Source of the DNA: Algicoccus sp048820935
Lineage (GTDB): Bacteria; Pseudomonadota; Gammaproteobacteria; Burkholderiales; Burkholderiaceae_B
Direction: 5' to 3'
DNA: 64,000 nucleotides
NCBI RefSeq assembly: GCF_048820935.1
Contig: NZ_JBMERD010000008.1
Coordinates: 1-64,000 of the forward strand
The notes beneath the pieces were generated by a model, which did not search any database, was not told where the DNA came from, and saw only the letters and a list, made by a program, of their open reading frames with translations. Numbering within the stretch: the first letter of the stretch is position 1; every line of letters starts with the position of its first letter. Below are positions 25,146 to 32,330 of this stretch, one piece after another. The translations under genes and the position numbers were made by a program.

Positions 25146-25411
25146 CCAAGACGAAAACAGCAGCCAAAGCCAAGCAGAACGCACAGAGCACCGTTGACAC
25201 CAAGCCACTGGCACGCGCCAACAGCAAGCAGGCCATCGTGATTGAGCTGCTGAAGCGCGAGGAGGGCGCCACCATCGGCCAGATGTGTGAGGCCACCGGC
25301 TGGCAAGCCCACACCGTGCGAGGCACGCTTTCGGGCACGCTCAAGCGCAAGGGCCTGGTGATCACGTCCGAGAAGCCCGAGGGCGGCGAGCGTGTTTATC
25401 GCAGCGCTTGA
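25142..25411 (+). CDS. DUF3489 winged-helix protein
   Basis: 89 residues. After a Lys/Ala-rich basic leader (MTKTKTAAKAKQNAQS) comes SKQAIVIELLKREEGATIGQ, MCEATGWQAHTVRGTLSGTL and VITSEKPEGGERVYR. This is the DUF3489 domain, a compact winged helix-turn-helix found in phages and genomic islands, likely a DNA-binding regulator. It is translationally coupled to the preceding gene and followed by a strong terminator. Confidence 0.85.
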   Translation: MTKTKTAAKAKQNAQSTVDTKPLARANSKQAIVIELLKREEGATIGQMCEATGWQAHTVRGTLSGTLKRKGLVITSEKPEGGERVYRSA

Positions 25412-25435
25412 TCAACGAAGAACCTGAGCTGATTG

Positions 25436-25463
25436 CACCCCTGTTTCAGGGGTGTTTATTTTT
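25436..25463 (+). terminator. Intrinsic terminator after the DUF3489 gene
   Basis: CACCCCTG-TTT-CAGGGGTG forms a perfect 8-bp stem followed by TTTATTTTT. It closes the first plus-strand cassette before control element copy 2. Confidence 0.9.
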
Positions 25464-25476
25464 GAGAAAAGATGTT

Positions 25477-25567
25477 TAAAAACAATCAGATATAGCTTGA
25501 TGTTCTTCGTGAACGAAGCAATCATGTAATCACTGGAACAAACAAACGGACACGGAGAAACACCATG
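25477..25567 (+). repeat. Duplicated control element, copy 2
   Basis: Second copy of the element at 24546-24643, again ending at ACACCATGAAA of the next gene. Its centre carries a different but also self-complementary sequence, CTTCGT-GA-ACGAAG, where copy 1 has TTCC/GGAA. TGTAAT is a near-consensus -10 candidate. The retained symmetry suggests selection on a palindrome or hairpin. Confidence 0.7.
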
Positions 25568-25747
25568 AAAGACCTCAACCACACCCTCGACACCCAGATC
25601 AACAATCTCGAAGCCGGCCAGAGCTTGCGCCTTGGCGGCAACGACCAGGTCTGGACCACGGCCGAGCGCAGCGGAGACGGCAAGACCCTGCGCTTTGTAC
25701 GCCACACGCCCACCAGCAGCACGATCTTCAGAAGCTGCAAGTTTTAA
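25565..25747 (+). CDS. Small unknown phage early protein
   Basis: 60 residues (MKDLNHTLDTQINNLEAGQS, then LRLGGNDQVWTTAERSGDGK, then TLRFVRHTP). Beta-rich with no recognised family. It starts directly behind control element copy 2 with a GGAGAAACACC leader and is followed by the DUF6900-type gene. Confidence 0.5.
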   Translation: MKDLNHTLDTQINNLEAGQSLRLGGNDQVWTTAERSGDGKTLRFVRHTPTSSTIFRSCKF

Positions 25748-25761
25748 GCCGGAGCATGACC

Positions 25762-25947
25762 ATGAAAACCATCAACGACAAGCTTGAACAGATCTTTGAA
25801 GCGATCGCCCAAGAGCACCTGTGTATCTACTCTCTCGAGCCCCGTAACTCTGACCGGCTCGACTTTCACGATGTCTCGGTCTGGGGCGTCAAGGCTGCGC
25901 TCCTGGCGGCCTACGAAGCCGGACGCAGCGCCGCGAAGCAGCGTTAA
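25762..25947 (+). CDS. DUF6900-type small protein
   Basis: 61 residues from ATG 25762, preferred over 25756 because GGAG is then seven bases away. MKTINDKLEQIFEAIAQEHL, LEPRNSDRLDFHDVSVWGVK and AALLAAYEAGRSA match the short DUF6900 pattern (I-A-x-E-H-L, then LDF-H-D-V-x-V-W, then ALxxAYEAGR). Common in phage and plasmid early regions; function unknown. Its stop overlaps the convergent methyltransferase gene by four bases. Confidence 0.65.
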   Translation: MKTINDKLEQIFEAIAQEHLCIYSLEPRNSDRLDFHDVSVWGVKAALLAAYEAGRSAAKQR

Positions 25948-27185
25948 GCAGCCACCTCCACCAACTCATCAAATGCAACACCGTCCGAGAGGCGGTGTGC
26001 TTGTTCTCCGGTGAACTCCTGCCAGCGACGCACGATGACGTCGACGTATTTGGGATCCAGTTCAATCAGACGGGCCTGGCGACCCGTCTTCTCACAGGCA
26101 ATCATGGTGGTGCCCGACCCACCAAAGGGGTCGAGCACGATGTCCTTGGTCTTGCTGCTGTTGCGCACGGCGCGTTCGACGAGCTCCACCGGCTTCATGG
26201 TCGGGTGCAGGTCGTTCTTGTGGGGCTTCTTGATGTGCCAGACATCGCCCTGGTCGCGGGCACCACACCAATAGCGATCAACGCCTTCTTTCCAGCCGTA
26301 GAGGATGGGCTCGTACTGGCGCTGGTAATCGGCGCGACCCAGGGTGAAGGTGTTCTTGGCCCAGATGATGAACGTCGACCACTTGCCACCTGCTTCACGA
26401 AACGCGGCCTGCAGGGTGTCGAGTTCGCTGGATGACATGGCGATGTAGATCGCGCCCTTGGTCACTTCCAGCATGCGGCTGCAGGCGGTGGTCAGGAAGC
26501 CCTGAAAGTCGTCACCGAGGTTGTCGTTCAGGATGGGGCGGTTCTTGCCTCGCATCTTGTCCTTGGCGCTGTTGGCGTAGTTGACGTTGTAGGGCGGGTC
26601 CGTGAAGGTCATGTCGGCCAGGGTTTCGCCCAGCAACGATGCGTAGCTTTGTGCGTCGGTAGAGTCGCCGCACACCACGCGATGTGCGCCACAAACCCAC
26701 ACGTCCCCGGTTCGGCTCACGGGCTCTTCTTCGACTTCGGGGACCTTGTCCTCATCGGTCAGGCCCTCCGTGCCGGTGTCCATGCCCATGTAGGCTTCCA
26801 GCTCAGCGGGCGAGAAGCCGATCAGATCCATCTCAAACCCCACCTCCTGCAGATCGCCCAACTCGATGGCGAGCAGCTGCTCGTCCCAGCCCGCGTTCAG
26901 TGCGAGCTTGTTGTCGGCGATGATGTAGGCGCGCTTTTGCGCATCGCTCAGGTGGGTGAGTTCGATCACCGGCACCGTTTCCATGTCAAGCTTGCGTGCC
27001 GCGAGCACACGGCCGTGGCCGGCGATGATGCCGTAGCGACCGTCGATCAGCACCGGGTTGTTGAATCCGAACTCGCGGATGCTGGCTGCGATCTGTGCCA
27101 CTTGGGCATCGCTGTGCGTTCTGGCATTGCGAGCGTAGGGGATGAGCGATTCGGTGCGACGGTATTCGACTTGGAGACTGGTCAT
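25944..27185 (-). CDS. DNA methyltransferase (beta-class, N6A/N4C) with N-terminal ParB-like domain
   Basis: 413 residues from ATG 27185. Residues 1-120 are a ParB/sulfiredoxin-like domain (SIREFGFNNPVLIDG, IIAGHGRVLAARKL, ADNKLALNAGWD). The methyltransferase part has TDPPYNVNY (DPPY, residues 196-199) before the SAM-binding DPFGGSGTTMIACEKTGR, the motif order of beta-class enzymes. Such phage proteins modify adenine or N4-cytosine, often to evade restriction. No cognate nuclease gene is nearby, so an orphan enzyme is likely. The recognition sequence cannot be read from the gene. Confidence 0.88.
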   Translation of the reverse strand: MTSLQVEYRRTESLIPYARNARTHSDAQVAQIAASIREFGFNNPVLIDGRYGIIAGHGRVLAARKLDMETVPVIELTHLSDAQKRAYIIADNKLALNAGWDEQLLAIELGDLQEVGFEMDLIGFSPAELEAYMGMDTGTEGLTDEDKVPEVEEEPVSRTGDVWVCGAHRVVCGDSTDAQSYASLLGETLADMTFTDPPYNVNYANSAKDKMRGKNRPILNDNLGDDFQGFLTTACSRMLEVTKGAIYIAMSSSELDTLQAAFREAGGKWSTFIIWAKNTFTLGRADYQRQYEPILYGWKEGVDRYWCGARDQGDVWHIKKPHKNDLHPTMKPVELVERAVRNSSKTKDIVLDPFGGSGTTMIACEKTGRQARLIELDPKYVDVIVRRWQEFTGEQAHRLSDGVAFDELVEVAA

Positions 27186-27445
27186 GGTGTGCTGAGCGGA
27201 TAGGCAATAAAAAACCGCCACGCACGCACGGGGCATCGGTGGCGGTGAGGGTGGCATGAAACACAGGAGGAGACTGGGGCCTTCTGGGTGCGGGCCGCGC
27301 AGTTTCTTTGCTGCCCGCACTTCTGTCCAGAAGATAGCTGAAATATTACCCTAAAACCGTCAAAGTGTTGCATGCGTAAGTTGTTGAAAAAAGGACAACT
27401 ATTGCAATCCGAGGACATCTGCTCAGGTGGTTGCCCACCTTGCCC
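27186..27445. other. Intergenic stretch upstream of the methyltransferase
   Basis: No convincing gene. A plus-strand reading from 27372 has no family features and overlaps the DUF6362 gene. It likely holds the methyltransferase promoter; near 27345 an AT-rich stretch (GAAATATTACCC) is the best candidate region. Confidence 0.3.
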
Positions 27446-27856
27446 CTACAGTTCGGATGAATTGAGCGTGTTTTTCACGACAGATTGCTCAGCGAGCGTG
27501 CCAAGTGCTGCCTTCCACCGCCGCCACGCGGTGGTCCGATCGCAGCCAAAGCGCTTGGAGATGGCACCCCAGCCGTAGCCTTTGGCCCGCATCCAGACAA
27601 GATGTCGGGCCTGGGGCTCCAGGCACTGCACCCAGCGCATGACCTCCAGCATGGCCTCGATGTCCCGGGGTGAGGGTGGAAAGCGGGGTGGCTCTCTGTC
27701 ATCGGCCTCGAGCATCTCGAAACGGCTGCGTACGATCGTCGGCCACAGGTTGAAGTAGCCCTGCACCTTGACCGGCGGCAGGCGCCTGGCTGTGTGAGCC
27801 GCTGCTGACAGGCGAGCGGCAATCTCCTCGAGGGCGATGTCAGTGGGTTCATTCAT
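27446..27856 (-). CDS. DUF6362 phage protein
   Basis: 136 residues from ATG 27856. SAAAHTARRLPPVKVQGYFN-LWPTI, PRFPPSPRDIEAMLEVMRWV and ARHLVWMRAKGYGWGAISKR-FGCDRTTAWRRW match the DUF6362 pattern, ending in a helix-turn-helix with a W-R-R-W recognition helix. It probably binds DNA, possibly as a late-gene or copy regulator; the role is not established. It overlaps the RuvC-like gene by eight bases. Confidence 0.7.
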   Translation of the reverse strand: MNEPTDIALEEIAARLSAAAHTARRLPPVKVQGYFNLWPTIVRSRFEMLEADDREPPRFPPSPRDIEAMLEVMRWVQCLEPQARHLVWMRAKGYGWGAISKRFGCDRTTAWRRWKAALGTLAEQSVVKNTLNSSEL

Positions 27857-28316
27857 GGCTGATCTCCGTTCTTGCCCAGTTGAGAATGGCCAGAGCATCG
27901 GCCTCGTTGTCGTCCTTAGGATCAAAGCCAAGTTGCTGGACGGCCGCTATCATCTGCGCCTTGCTGGCGTTGCCTTTGCCGGTGGCGTGCTTTTTGATGG
28001 TGCCTACGGGCACCCCTTGGTACGGAATCTGGTGGTGCTCGCACCAGGCGCTCAGATGGGCCAGAAAGCCGCCGTAGGCGTGCGCTGCATCCACACCGGC
28101 ATGTCGGCGCACCTCCTCAAAGAAAACCGCGTGCAGGCCCTCCGTGCGGTTCTTGAGATCCGTCAGCCAGCGACGAAAGCGCAGGTAACGCATGCCGCCG
28201 CCCTCGAAGCGGTCGGGCCGAAAGCTCTGGCTGCCGCTGTCGATACGTCCGTCGGCACGCAGCAGTGCCCAGCCGGTGGTGGTACCCAGATCCAGGGCGA
28301 GAATCGTTGTCATCAT
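27849..28316 (-). CDS. RuvC-like Holliday junction resolvase
   Basis: 155 residues. ILALDLGTTTGWALLRADG provides the first catalytic Asp, VFFEEVRRHAG the acidic residue pair, and DPKDDNEADALAILNW the last Asp cluster, all in RuvC order on an RNase H fold. Also YQGVPVGTIKKHATGKGNASK, common to phage RuvC-like proteins. Such enzymes resolve branched DNA before packaging. Co-transcribed with DUF6362. Confidence 0.85.
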   Translation of the reverse strand: MMTTILALDLGTTTGWALLRADGRIDSGSQSFRPDRFEGGGMRYLRFRRWLTDLKNRTEGLHAVFFEEVRRHAGVDAAHAYGGFLAHLSAWCEHHQIPYQGVPVGTIKKHATGKGNASKAQMIAAVQQLGFDPKDDNEADALAILNWARTEISHE

Positions 28317-28333
28317 GTTCAGTCCTTTCCGTG

Positions 28334-28428
28334 TTCCGACACATCAGACGCAGCGACCGGTTAAGTTCTTACGCGCGCGCGGGCGTGGGCGTGGGCGTAA
28401 ATCATTGCTTATGTCGGATGTGTCAGAA
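28334..28428. repeat. Imperfect 17-bp inverted repeat flanking a GC-rich spacer
   Basis: Arms at 28334-28350 and 28412-28428 are complementary at 15 of 17 positions around the core GACACATC/GATGTGTC. The spacer holds GCGCGCGC and a tandem GGGCGT run. It lies between the resolvase start and the primase stop, so it could hold operators or an origin-like site. Confidence 0.45.
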
Positions 28429-28435
28429 CGCGATT

Positions 28436-29909
28436 TCAATCGTCGTTGTATGGGGTGTAAGAAGGTGCATAGGGGAAGCGCAGCGCCAGGCCTCTAAAGC
28501 CTCGATTGCCTGCGGCGTTGCGCCATTTGTCAAAGCCCCGTGTGACCAGCTGATCGGAGAAGCGACGCTGAGAGCCCACGTATTCGCCTGCCTCTTCGGC
28601 CCAGCGTTTCCAGTCGGCAAAGAGTTGTGCGGTCAGGCCGGTCGCATTCGGGTCGAGATCACAGCGCTCTTCAAGCCAGCGGCCCATGGCGTCTTCGGCC
28701 TCGAAGTACTCGTCTGTGGCCGCTGCGACAATGACCGGGGGCTTGAGTCCGTGCTGTTGCCAGAGCAGGCATCCCTGGACCGCCCAGGCCATGATGGCGT
28801 CACGCTCTGCGAGGAGTTTCTCCGTGAGTCGGGGATCCCGCCTCTGTGGCGGCACCGTGACTGTGAACGGAATGAGGTGCAGGCGTCGGCGCATGGCTTC
28901 GTCCACGTTGCGGATCGCTGGCTTGTGGTTGCCGGCAATGACCAGCTTGAACTGAGGCGTGTACTCGAAGAAGTCCTGACGCATGAAGCGTGCGGAGATC
29001 TTGTCACCACCGGTGATGGCCTTGAGCTTGGATTCGTTCCAGCGCCGTCCCTGTTCGGTCTCGGTGCTCGAGACCAGACGCGCACCCCGAAGCCCGGCCA
29101 GGTCGGTGGGGTGACGGTCCCCGCGTGTGTCCATGAAGGTGTCCATGGCTGCGTTGGTCGCGTAGTCACCGAGAATGGTGGTGATGACGTTCACGAACAC
29201 TGACTTGCCATTGGCACCGGTGCCATAGAGAAGAAGAGCGCGTGCGCCTCGGTCGATCCCGTCAGGCAGTAGCCCACCATGCGCTGCAAGTAGTTCTGCA
29301 GCTCCTCGTTGCCGCCGGACACATCGGACAGGAACGCTTTCCAAAGTGTTGACTGCCCCTTGGGTGTGGCCGTTGTGATCTTGGTCATGCGGTCGTCGCG
29401 GTCGTGTTCACGAGCCTGACCCGTTCGCAAATCAACGACACCACCGGGCGTGTTGAGAAGCCAGTTGTCTGCATCCCATTCCTCGACGGTGCAAGCATGA
29501 CGACGGTCGGACCGTGCCAGACTTTCGACGGCGCTGATCGTACTGTTGGCTGAGAGCTTGGCTGCCGTTCGGACGGACGTTGTCTGGGCAGAGGCCGCCC
29601 GGCACGTCAAACGCACGAGGTGTCTGACAAGCAGAGTCTCATCGGCTTTCCAGCGTCTGCCGTCCCACATCTGCCACTTTCCCCAGCCAGCCACATAGCA
29701 CCAGTCGTGTGCATAGTCCTGAGTGAAAGCCAGTGCCAAAGCGTCTTCCGAGTCGGGCACGCTGTTGACCTGTTCGCTGGCATTGGACGGAGAGGTCACG
29801 TGCATTTTTGCGCTGTGTTTGATGAAATCCTGAACGTCGAGCCCTCAGCAATGGCATCCGCGGCGTCCCAGCCGCGTGGGCTCTCTTCGGGCACCAGCAG
29901 GTGTTTGCA
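28436..29909 (-). pseudogene. P4-type phage primase-helicase, 5'-truncated and frameshifted twice
   Basis: The helicase part has LYGTGANGKSVFVNVI (Walker A), GARLVSSTETEQGRRWNESK, FKLVIAGNHKPAIRNVDEAM (sensor region) and RRRLHLIPF: D5/P4-type primase-helicase. The upstream part (WKADETLLVRHLVRLT, GGVVDLRTGQ, LQRMVGYCLTGST) is in another frame; reading TTC TTC TCT ATG at 29226-29235 needs one extra base to rejoin GTGANGKS. Further upstream LDVQDFIKHSAK (29841-29806) joins CKHLLVPEESPRGWDAADAI only after a second one-base correction near 29842. The N-terminal primase part before about 29909 is missing. Phage replication by this gene is probably lost, unless these are sequencing errors. Confidence 0.8.
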
Positions 29910-31563
29910 GCTCTCCGAGCCGGGTGACCAGGCCACCGTCGGCAACGGCGGGAATAACACTGAGCGCTTTGCCCAGTGATTTGATGACGCACTCTGCCAC
30001 CCAGTCTTTGGCGACCTGATAGCGCACCAGATCGTCTGGGTCGACTCCAAACAAGATGTCGGTTTCTGGTTCGACGGCAATGAGCCGGCCTGCATTCTCA
30101 CGCACTGACAGGGTCTGAACACGCCCGTCGTCATCGATGAGTTTGACCGTGTTCGCGGGTCCCATCATCTTCAGAAATCCTCCGGCCAGAAGCAGATCAA
30201 GGTTCGATCCCCACGCCTGTAAATCACGCAAGCGCACCTCGGTCGTCTGAGCCTCAAAGAGGCGCAGTACGGTGGTGAAGACAGTGCCGATATCCTCATT
30301 CTGGAATTGGGAAGGGCAGATGAGAATGCCGTATCGATTGAGAATGGTTGTACTCAGATCGCGCAAACGTTGGTCGCGCTTGCTGGAGATGTTGCAGCGG
30401 TTGGGCGTGCTGATGGTGATGGGCATGTTGACCGTTTTTGCGCCGCGCAGCAAGCTGGCGTTCAAGACGACCCGTACGATGCGCAGGTAATCTCGTTGCA
30501 GCGGAGATTTGTCTCCGAAAATATCCTGCATGGCTTCTTCGAGATCGTCATCTGGCTGCACCTTTACCGAGACGCGGCGGTTCTTGGCACTGATCAATAG
30601 ATCAAGTTCCACCAGGCGCACTTCACTGACCTCGTCCAAACCATCGAGCACGTCCTGAGGTAGTTGAAGGCTTTCGTAGAAGCGGCTGAGGTCGTACTGG
30701 CGCAGCGTCATCGGCCTGCCGGACAGCGCAACCTCGAGGACATGGTGGGAGACCGCCTGGGCAAGCCGAGCGCGGGCCGAGCGGTCCTTGCAGAGCACTT
30801 CTAGTGTGCGATTTTCAGGGATCACTTTGACGGTGCTTTCCACTGGGGGTGTGTAGTAGAGCGGTTCCGTCTCGAGCTCGCTGTTGGTGTTCTGTACGCT
30901 GCGCTTGTCACCCGCATGGCGGATCAGAAACAAGTGCTCGCAGGCAACCGTGCCATCGTCCAGAGAACGCTTGATGGGGACGTATTCGACCCGACATTGG
31001 CCAGTGGTAGCCAGCGCCGTACAGATGGCTTTTTCCAGATCCGCTTGCGTGTTCTCGTCCCATTGAAGGCTGACCGGTTTGTCTGTATCGATATCGAAGG
31101 CGTCATACAGCTTGCCAAGGTTGCGAAAGTAGTCCGAGTGGAAATAGGCCTGAGCCTGACGAAAGAGGTCGGGCGCGAGCGTAAAAAGGATGGTTGCTCG
31201 ACCAATGGCGTCTGGCGCCTCATCGAGCAGCGCGTCAAGTGCCGGCTCGCCGATGTCGACCGTGTAGGCTTTTTCACGTGCGAGTTGTTGCGCTGAGTCA
31301 GCCGCATCGTCCGAGAGTTCGAGAATCTGCGCCGTGTGACCATCCAGCGTTGTGCGGACTTCTTCTGGCAGCTTTGCGAATTTGGTGCGGTAATGTTTTC
31401 TCTGGTCTGCGTCTGGCGCGTCGCCATCGGCCGGGGAAACCTCTTTCAAGGCCTCAAAACCACTGTGTTTCTGTATCTCATCCACAAATAACTGGATGGA
31501 TTGCAGGGGTGCCATCTTGAGAAAGTTCAGCAGTGAGGCAGCGTTTTTCCAGGATATTTTCAC
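29845..31563 (-). CDS. 572-residue protein of unknown function, SOS-box upstream
   Basis: The GTG at 31563 has GGAG eight bases upstream. No family is recognised. The protein starts MKISWKNAASLLNFLKMAPL, is acidic and mixed alpha/beta, and lacks membrane helices, signal peptide or visible nucleotide-binding loop. Segments of interest: AIGRATILFTLAPDLFRQAQ, RSARARLAQAVSHHVLEVAL, KNRRVSVKVQPDDDLEEAMQ and YGILICPSQFQ. The last ~22 residues (GELQTPAGARREPTRLGRRGCHC) read phage primase DNA in a wrong frame, so the native C terminus has been lost or replaced at about 29910. It took the place of the primase 5' end. A LexA-type box sits at its promoter. A defence or damage-response role is possible but unproven. 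Confidence 0.75.
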   Translation of the reverse strand: MKISWKNAASLLNFLKMAPLQSIQLFVDEIQKHSGFEALKEVSPADGDAPDADQRKHYRTKFAKLPEEVRTTLDGHTAQILELSDDAADSAQQLAREKAYTVDIGEPALDALLDEAPDAIGRATILFTLAPDLFRQAQAYFHSDYFRNLGKLYDAFDIDTDKPVSLQWDENTQADLEKAICTALATTGQCRVEYVPIKRSLDDGTVACEHLFLIRHAGDKRSVQNTNSELETEPLYYTPPVESTVKVIPENRTLEVLCKDRSARARLAQAVSHHVLEVALSGRPMTLRQYDLSRFYESLQLPQDVLDGLDEVSEVRLVELDLLISAKNRRVSVKVQPDDDLEEAMQDIFGDKSPLQRDYLRIVRVVLNASLLRGAKTVNMPITISTPNRCNISSKRDQRLRDLSTTILNRYGILICPSQFQNEDIGTVFTTVLRLFEAQTTEVRLRDLQAWGSNLDLLLAGGFLKMMGPANTVKLIDDDGRVQTLSVRENAGRLIAVEPETDILFGVDPDDLVRYQVAKDWVAECVIKSLGKALSVIPAVADGGLVTRLGELQTPAGARREPTRLGRRGCHC

Positions 31564-31583
31564 AATCAGTCTCCAACGATTTG

Positions 31584-31599
31584 CTGTATATGTGAACAG
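31584..31599. promoter_or_regulatory. LexA (SOS) box upstream of the 572-residue gene
   Basis: CTGTATATGTGAACAG fits the CTGT-N8-ACAG LexA consensus, with the inner bases AT-rich as usual. It lies 20 bases upstream of the GTG, and TATAAA (minus strand, 31608-31603) just beyond it could be the -10 box. LexA binding here would repress the gene until DNA damage. Confidence 0.65.
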
Positions 31600-31607
31600 T
31601 GGTTTAT

Positions 31608-31624
31608 ATAAAGCTTAGCTTTAT
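31608..31624. promoter_or_regulatory. Perfect 17-bp palindrome in the divergent promoter region
   Basis: ATAAAGCT-T-AGCTTTAT: 8-bp arms around one base. It lies between the divergent genes at 31563 (minus) and 31697 (plus), beside the LexA box, so it may be an operator for a second regulator. Confidence 0.5.
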
Positions 31625-31696
31625 GGCTATACATTACCCTCCAGCTCGGACGATTTGCGAGACCATAGAGACATGGTTTGAATCATGGAGCTTGTG

Positions 31697-31894
31697 ATGG
31701 CAATAAAACCCGACGAACAGACACACCCGAGCCGTATGAGCGGCAAAGAACGTGCACGCGAAGTCGCCCGTATCCTGGTTGGCTGCATGGCGCGGCACCG
31801 TCGCGAAGAAGCGACAGATACACCGGTTCGACTTGGCTTGATGGATGAAACGAGCGTTCATACAAACTCCTATCAAAACAAGGAGTTGATATGA
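31697..31894 (+). CDS. Small protein preceding DUF2924
   Basis: 65 residues; ATG 31697 is preferred to 31685 because GGAG then lies six bases upstream. MAIKPDEQTHPSRMSGKERA then REVARILVGCMARHRREEA: charged and helical. It overlaps the DUF2924 gene by ATGA. Small genes at this place accompany DUF2924-recombinase modules; function unknown. Confidence 0.55.
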   Translation: MAIKPDEQTHPSRMSGKERAREVARILVGCMARHRREEATDTPVRLGLMDETSVHTNSYQNKELI

Positions 31895-32325
31895 CTCGAG
31901 ACACAACGGTGGCAGCACGCGTGACTGCCTTGGCAACGGCACCCATGGAGGATTTGTGGGTGTTGTGGGATCAATACTTTCGGTCGCGGCCCCAGTATCC
32001 CAATCGCGCGCACATCGTCTCACGCCTTGCATACAAGATCCAAGAGGAGGCGCACGGTGGGCTGAACCCACGATTGCGAAACCGATTGATTGACGTCGGT
32101 GCCAGGCAGTCGAAGATCAAGCGCAGGCGTAGTAAGAAGACCTACGAGTTTGCGCCCGGCACTGTCCTGTTGCGGGAATGGGGTGATCGGGATCATCGGG
32201 TGACGGTGACACCTGAGGGGCACTTTGAGTATGAGGGCCAGACGTATCGCAGCCTCACCGCGGTGGCACGACAGATCACGGGCACCCATTGGTCTGGCCC
32301 TCTTTTCTTTGGACTCACGGAGTAG
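31891..32325 (+). CDS. DUF2924 family protein
   Basis: 144 residues: VAARVTALATAPMEDLWVLW, SRLAYKIQEEAHGGLNPRLR, then PGTVLLREWGDRDHRVTVTP and YEGQTYRSLTAVARQITGTH-WSGP-FFGL. These are the invariant blocks of DUF2924, a family almost always encoded next to serine recombinases in islands and prophages; it probably acts with the recombinase on DNA. AGGAG precedes the ATG by five bases. Confidence 0.92.
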   Translation: MTRDTTVAARVTALATAPMEDLWVLWDQYFRSRPQYPNRAHIVSRLAYKIQEEAHGGLNPRLRNRLIDVGARQSKIKRRRSKKTYEFAPGTVLLREWGDRDHRVTVTPEGHFEYEGQTYRSLTAVARQITGTHWSGPLFFGLTE

Positions 32326-32330
32326 ACGAC

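Noticed and set aside
27372..27578. Small plus-strand gene with Cys pairs (GGCPPCPY)
   Set aside because: No ribosome site, overlaps the DUF6362 gene antisense and has no conserved pattern.
29796..30134. Separate small minus-strand gene
   Set aside because: Only its last part (HLLVPEESPRGWDAADAI) is meaningful; it is a frame of the broken primase, and the rest is antiphase reading of the 572-residue gene.
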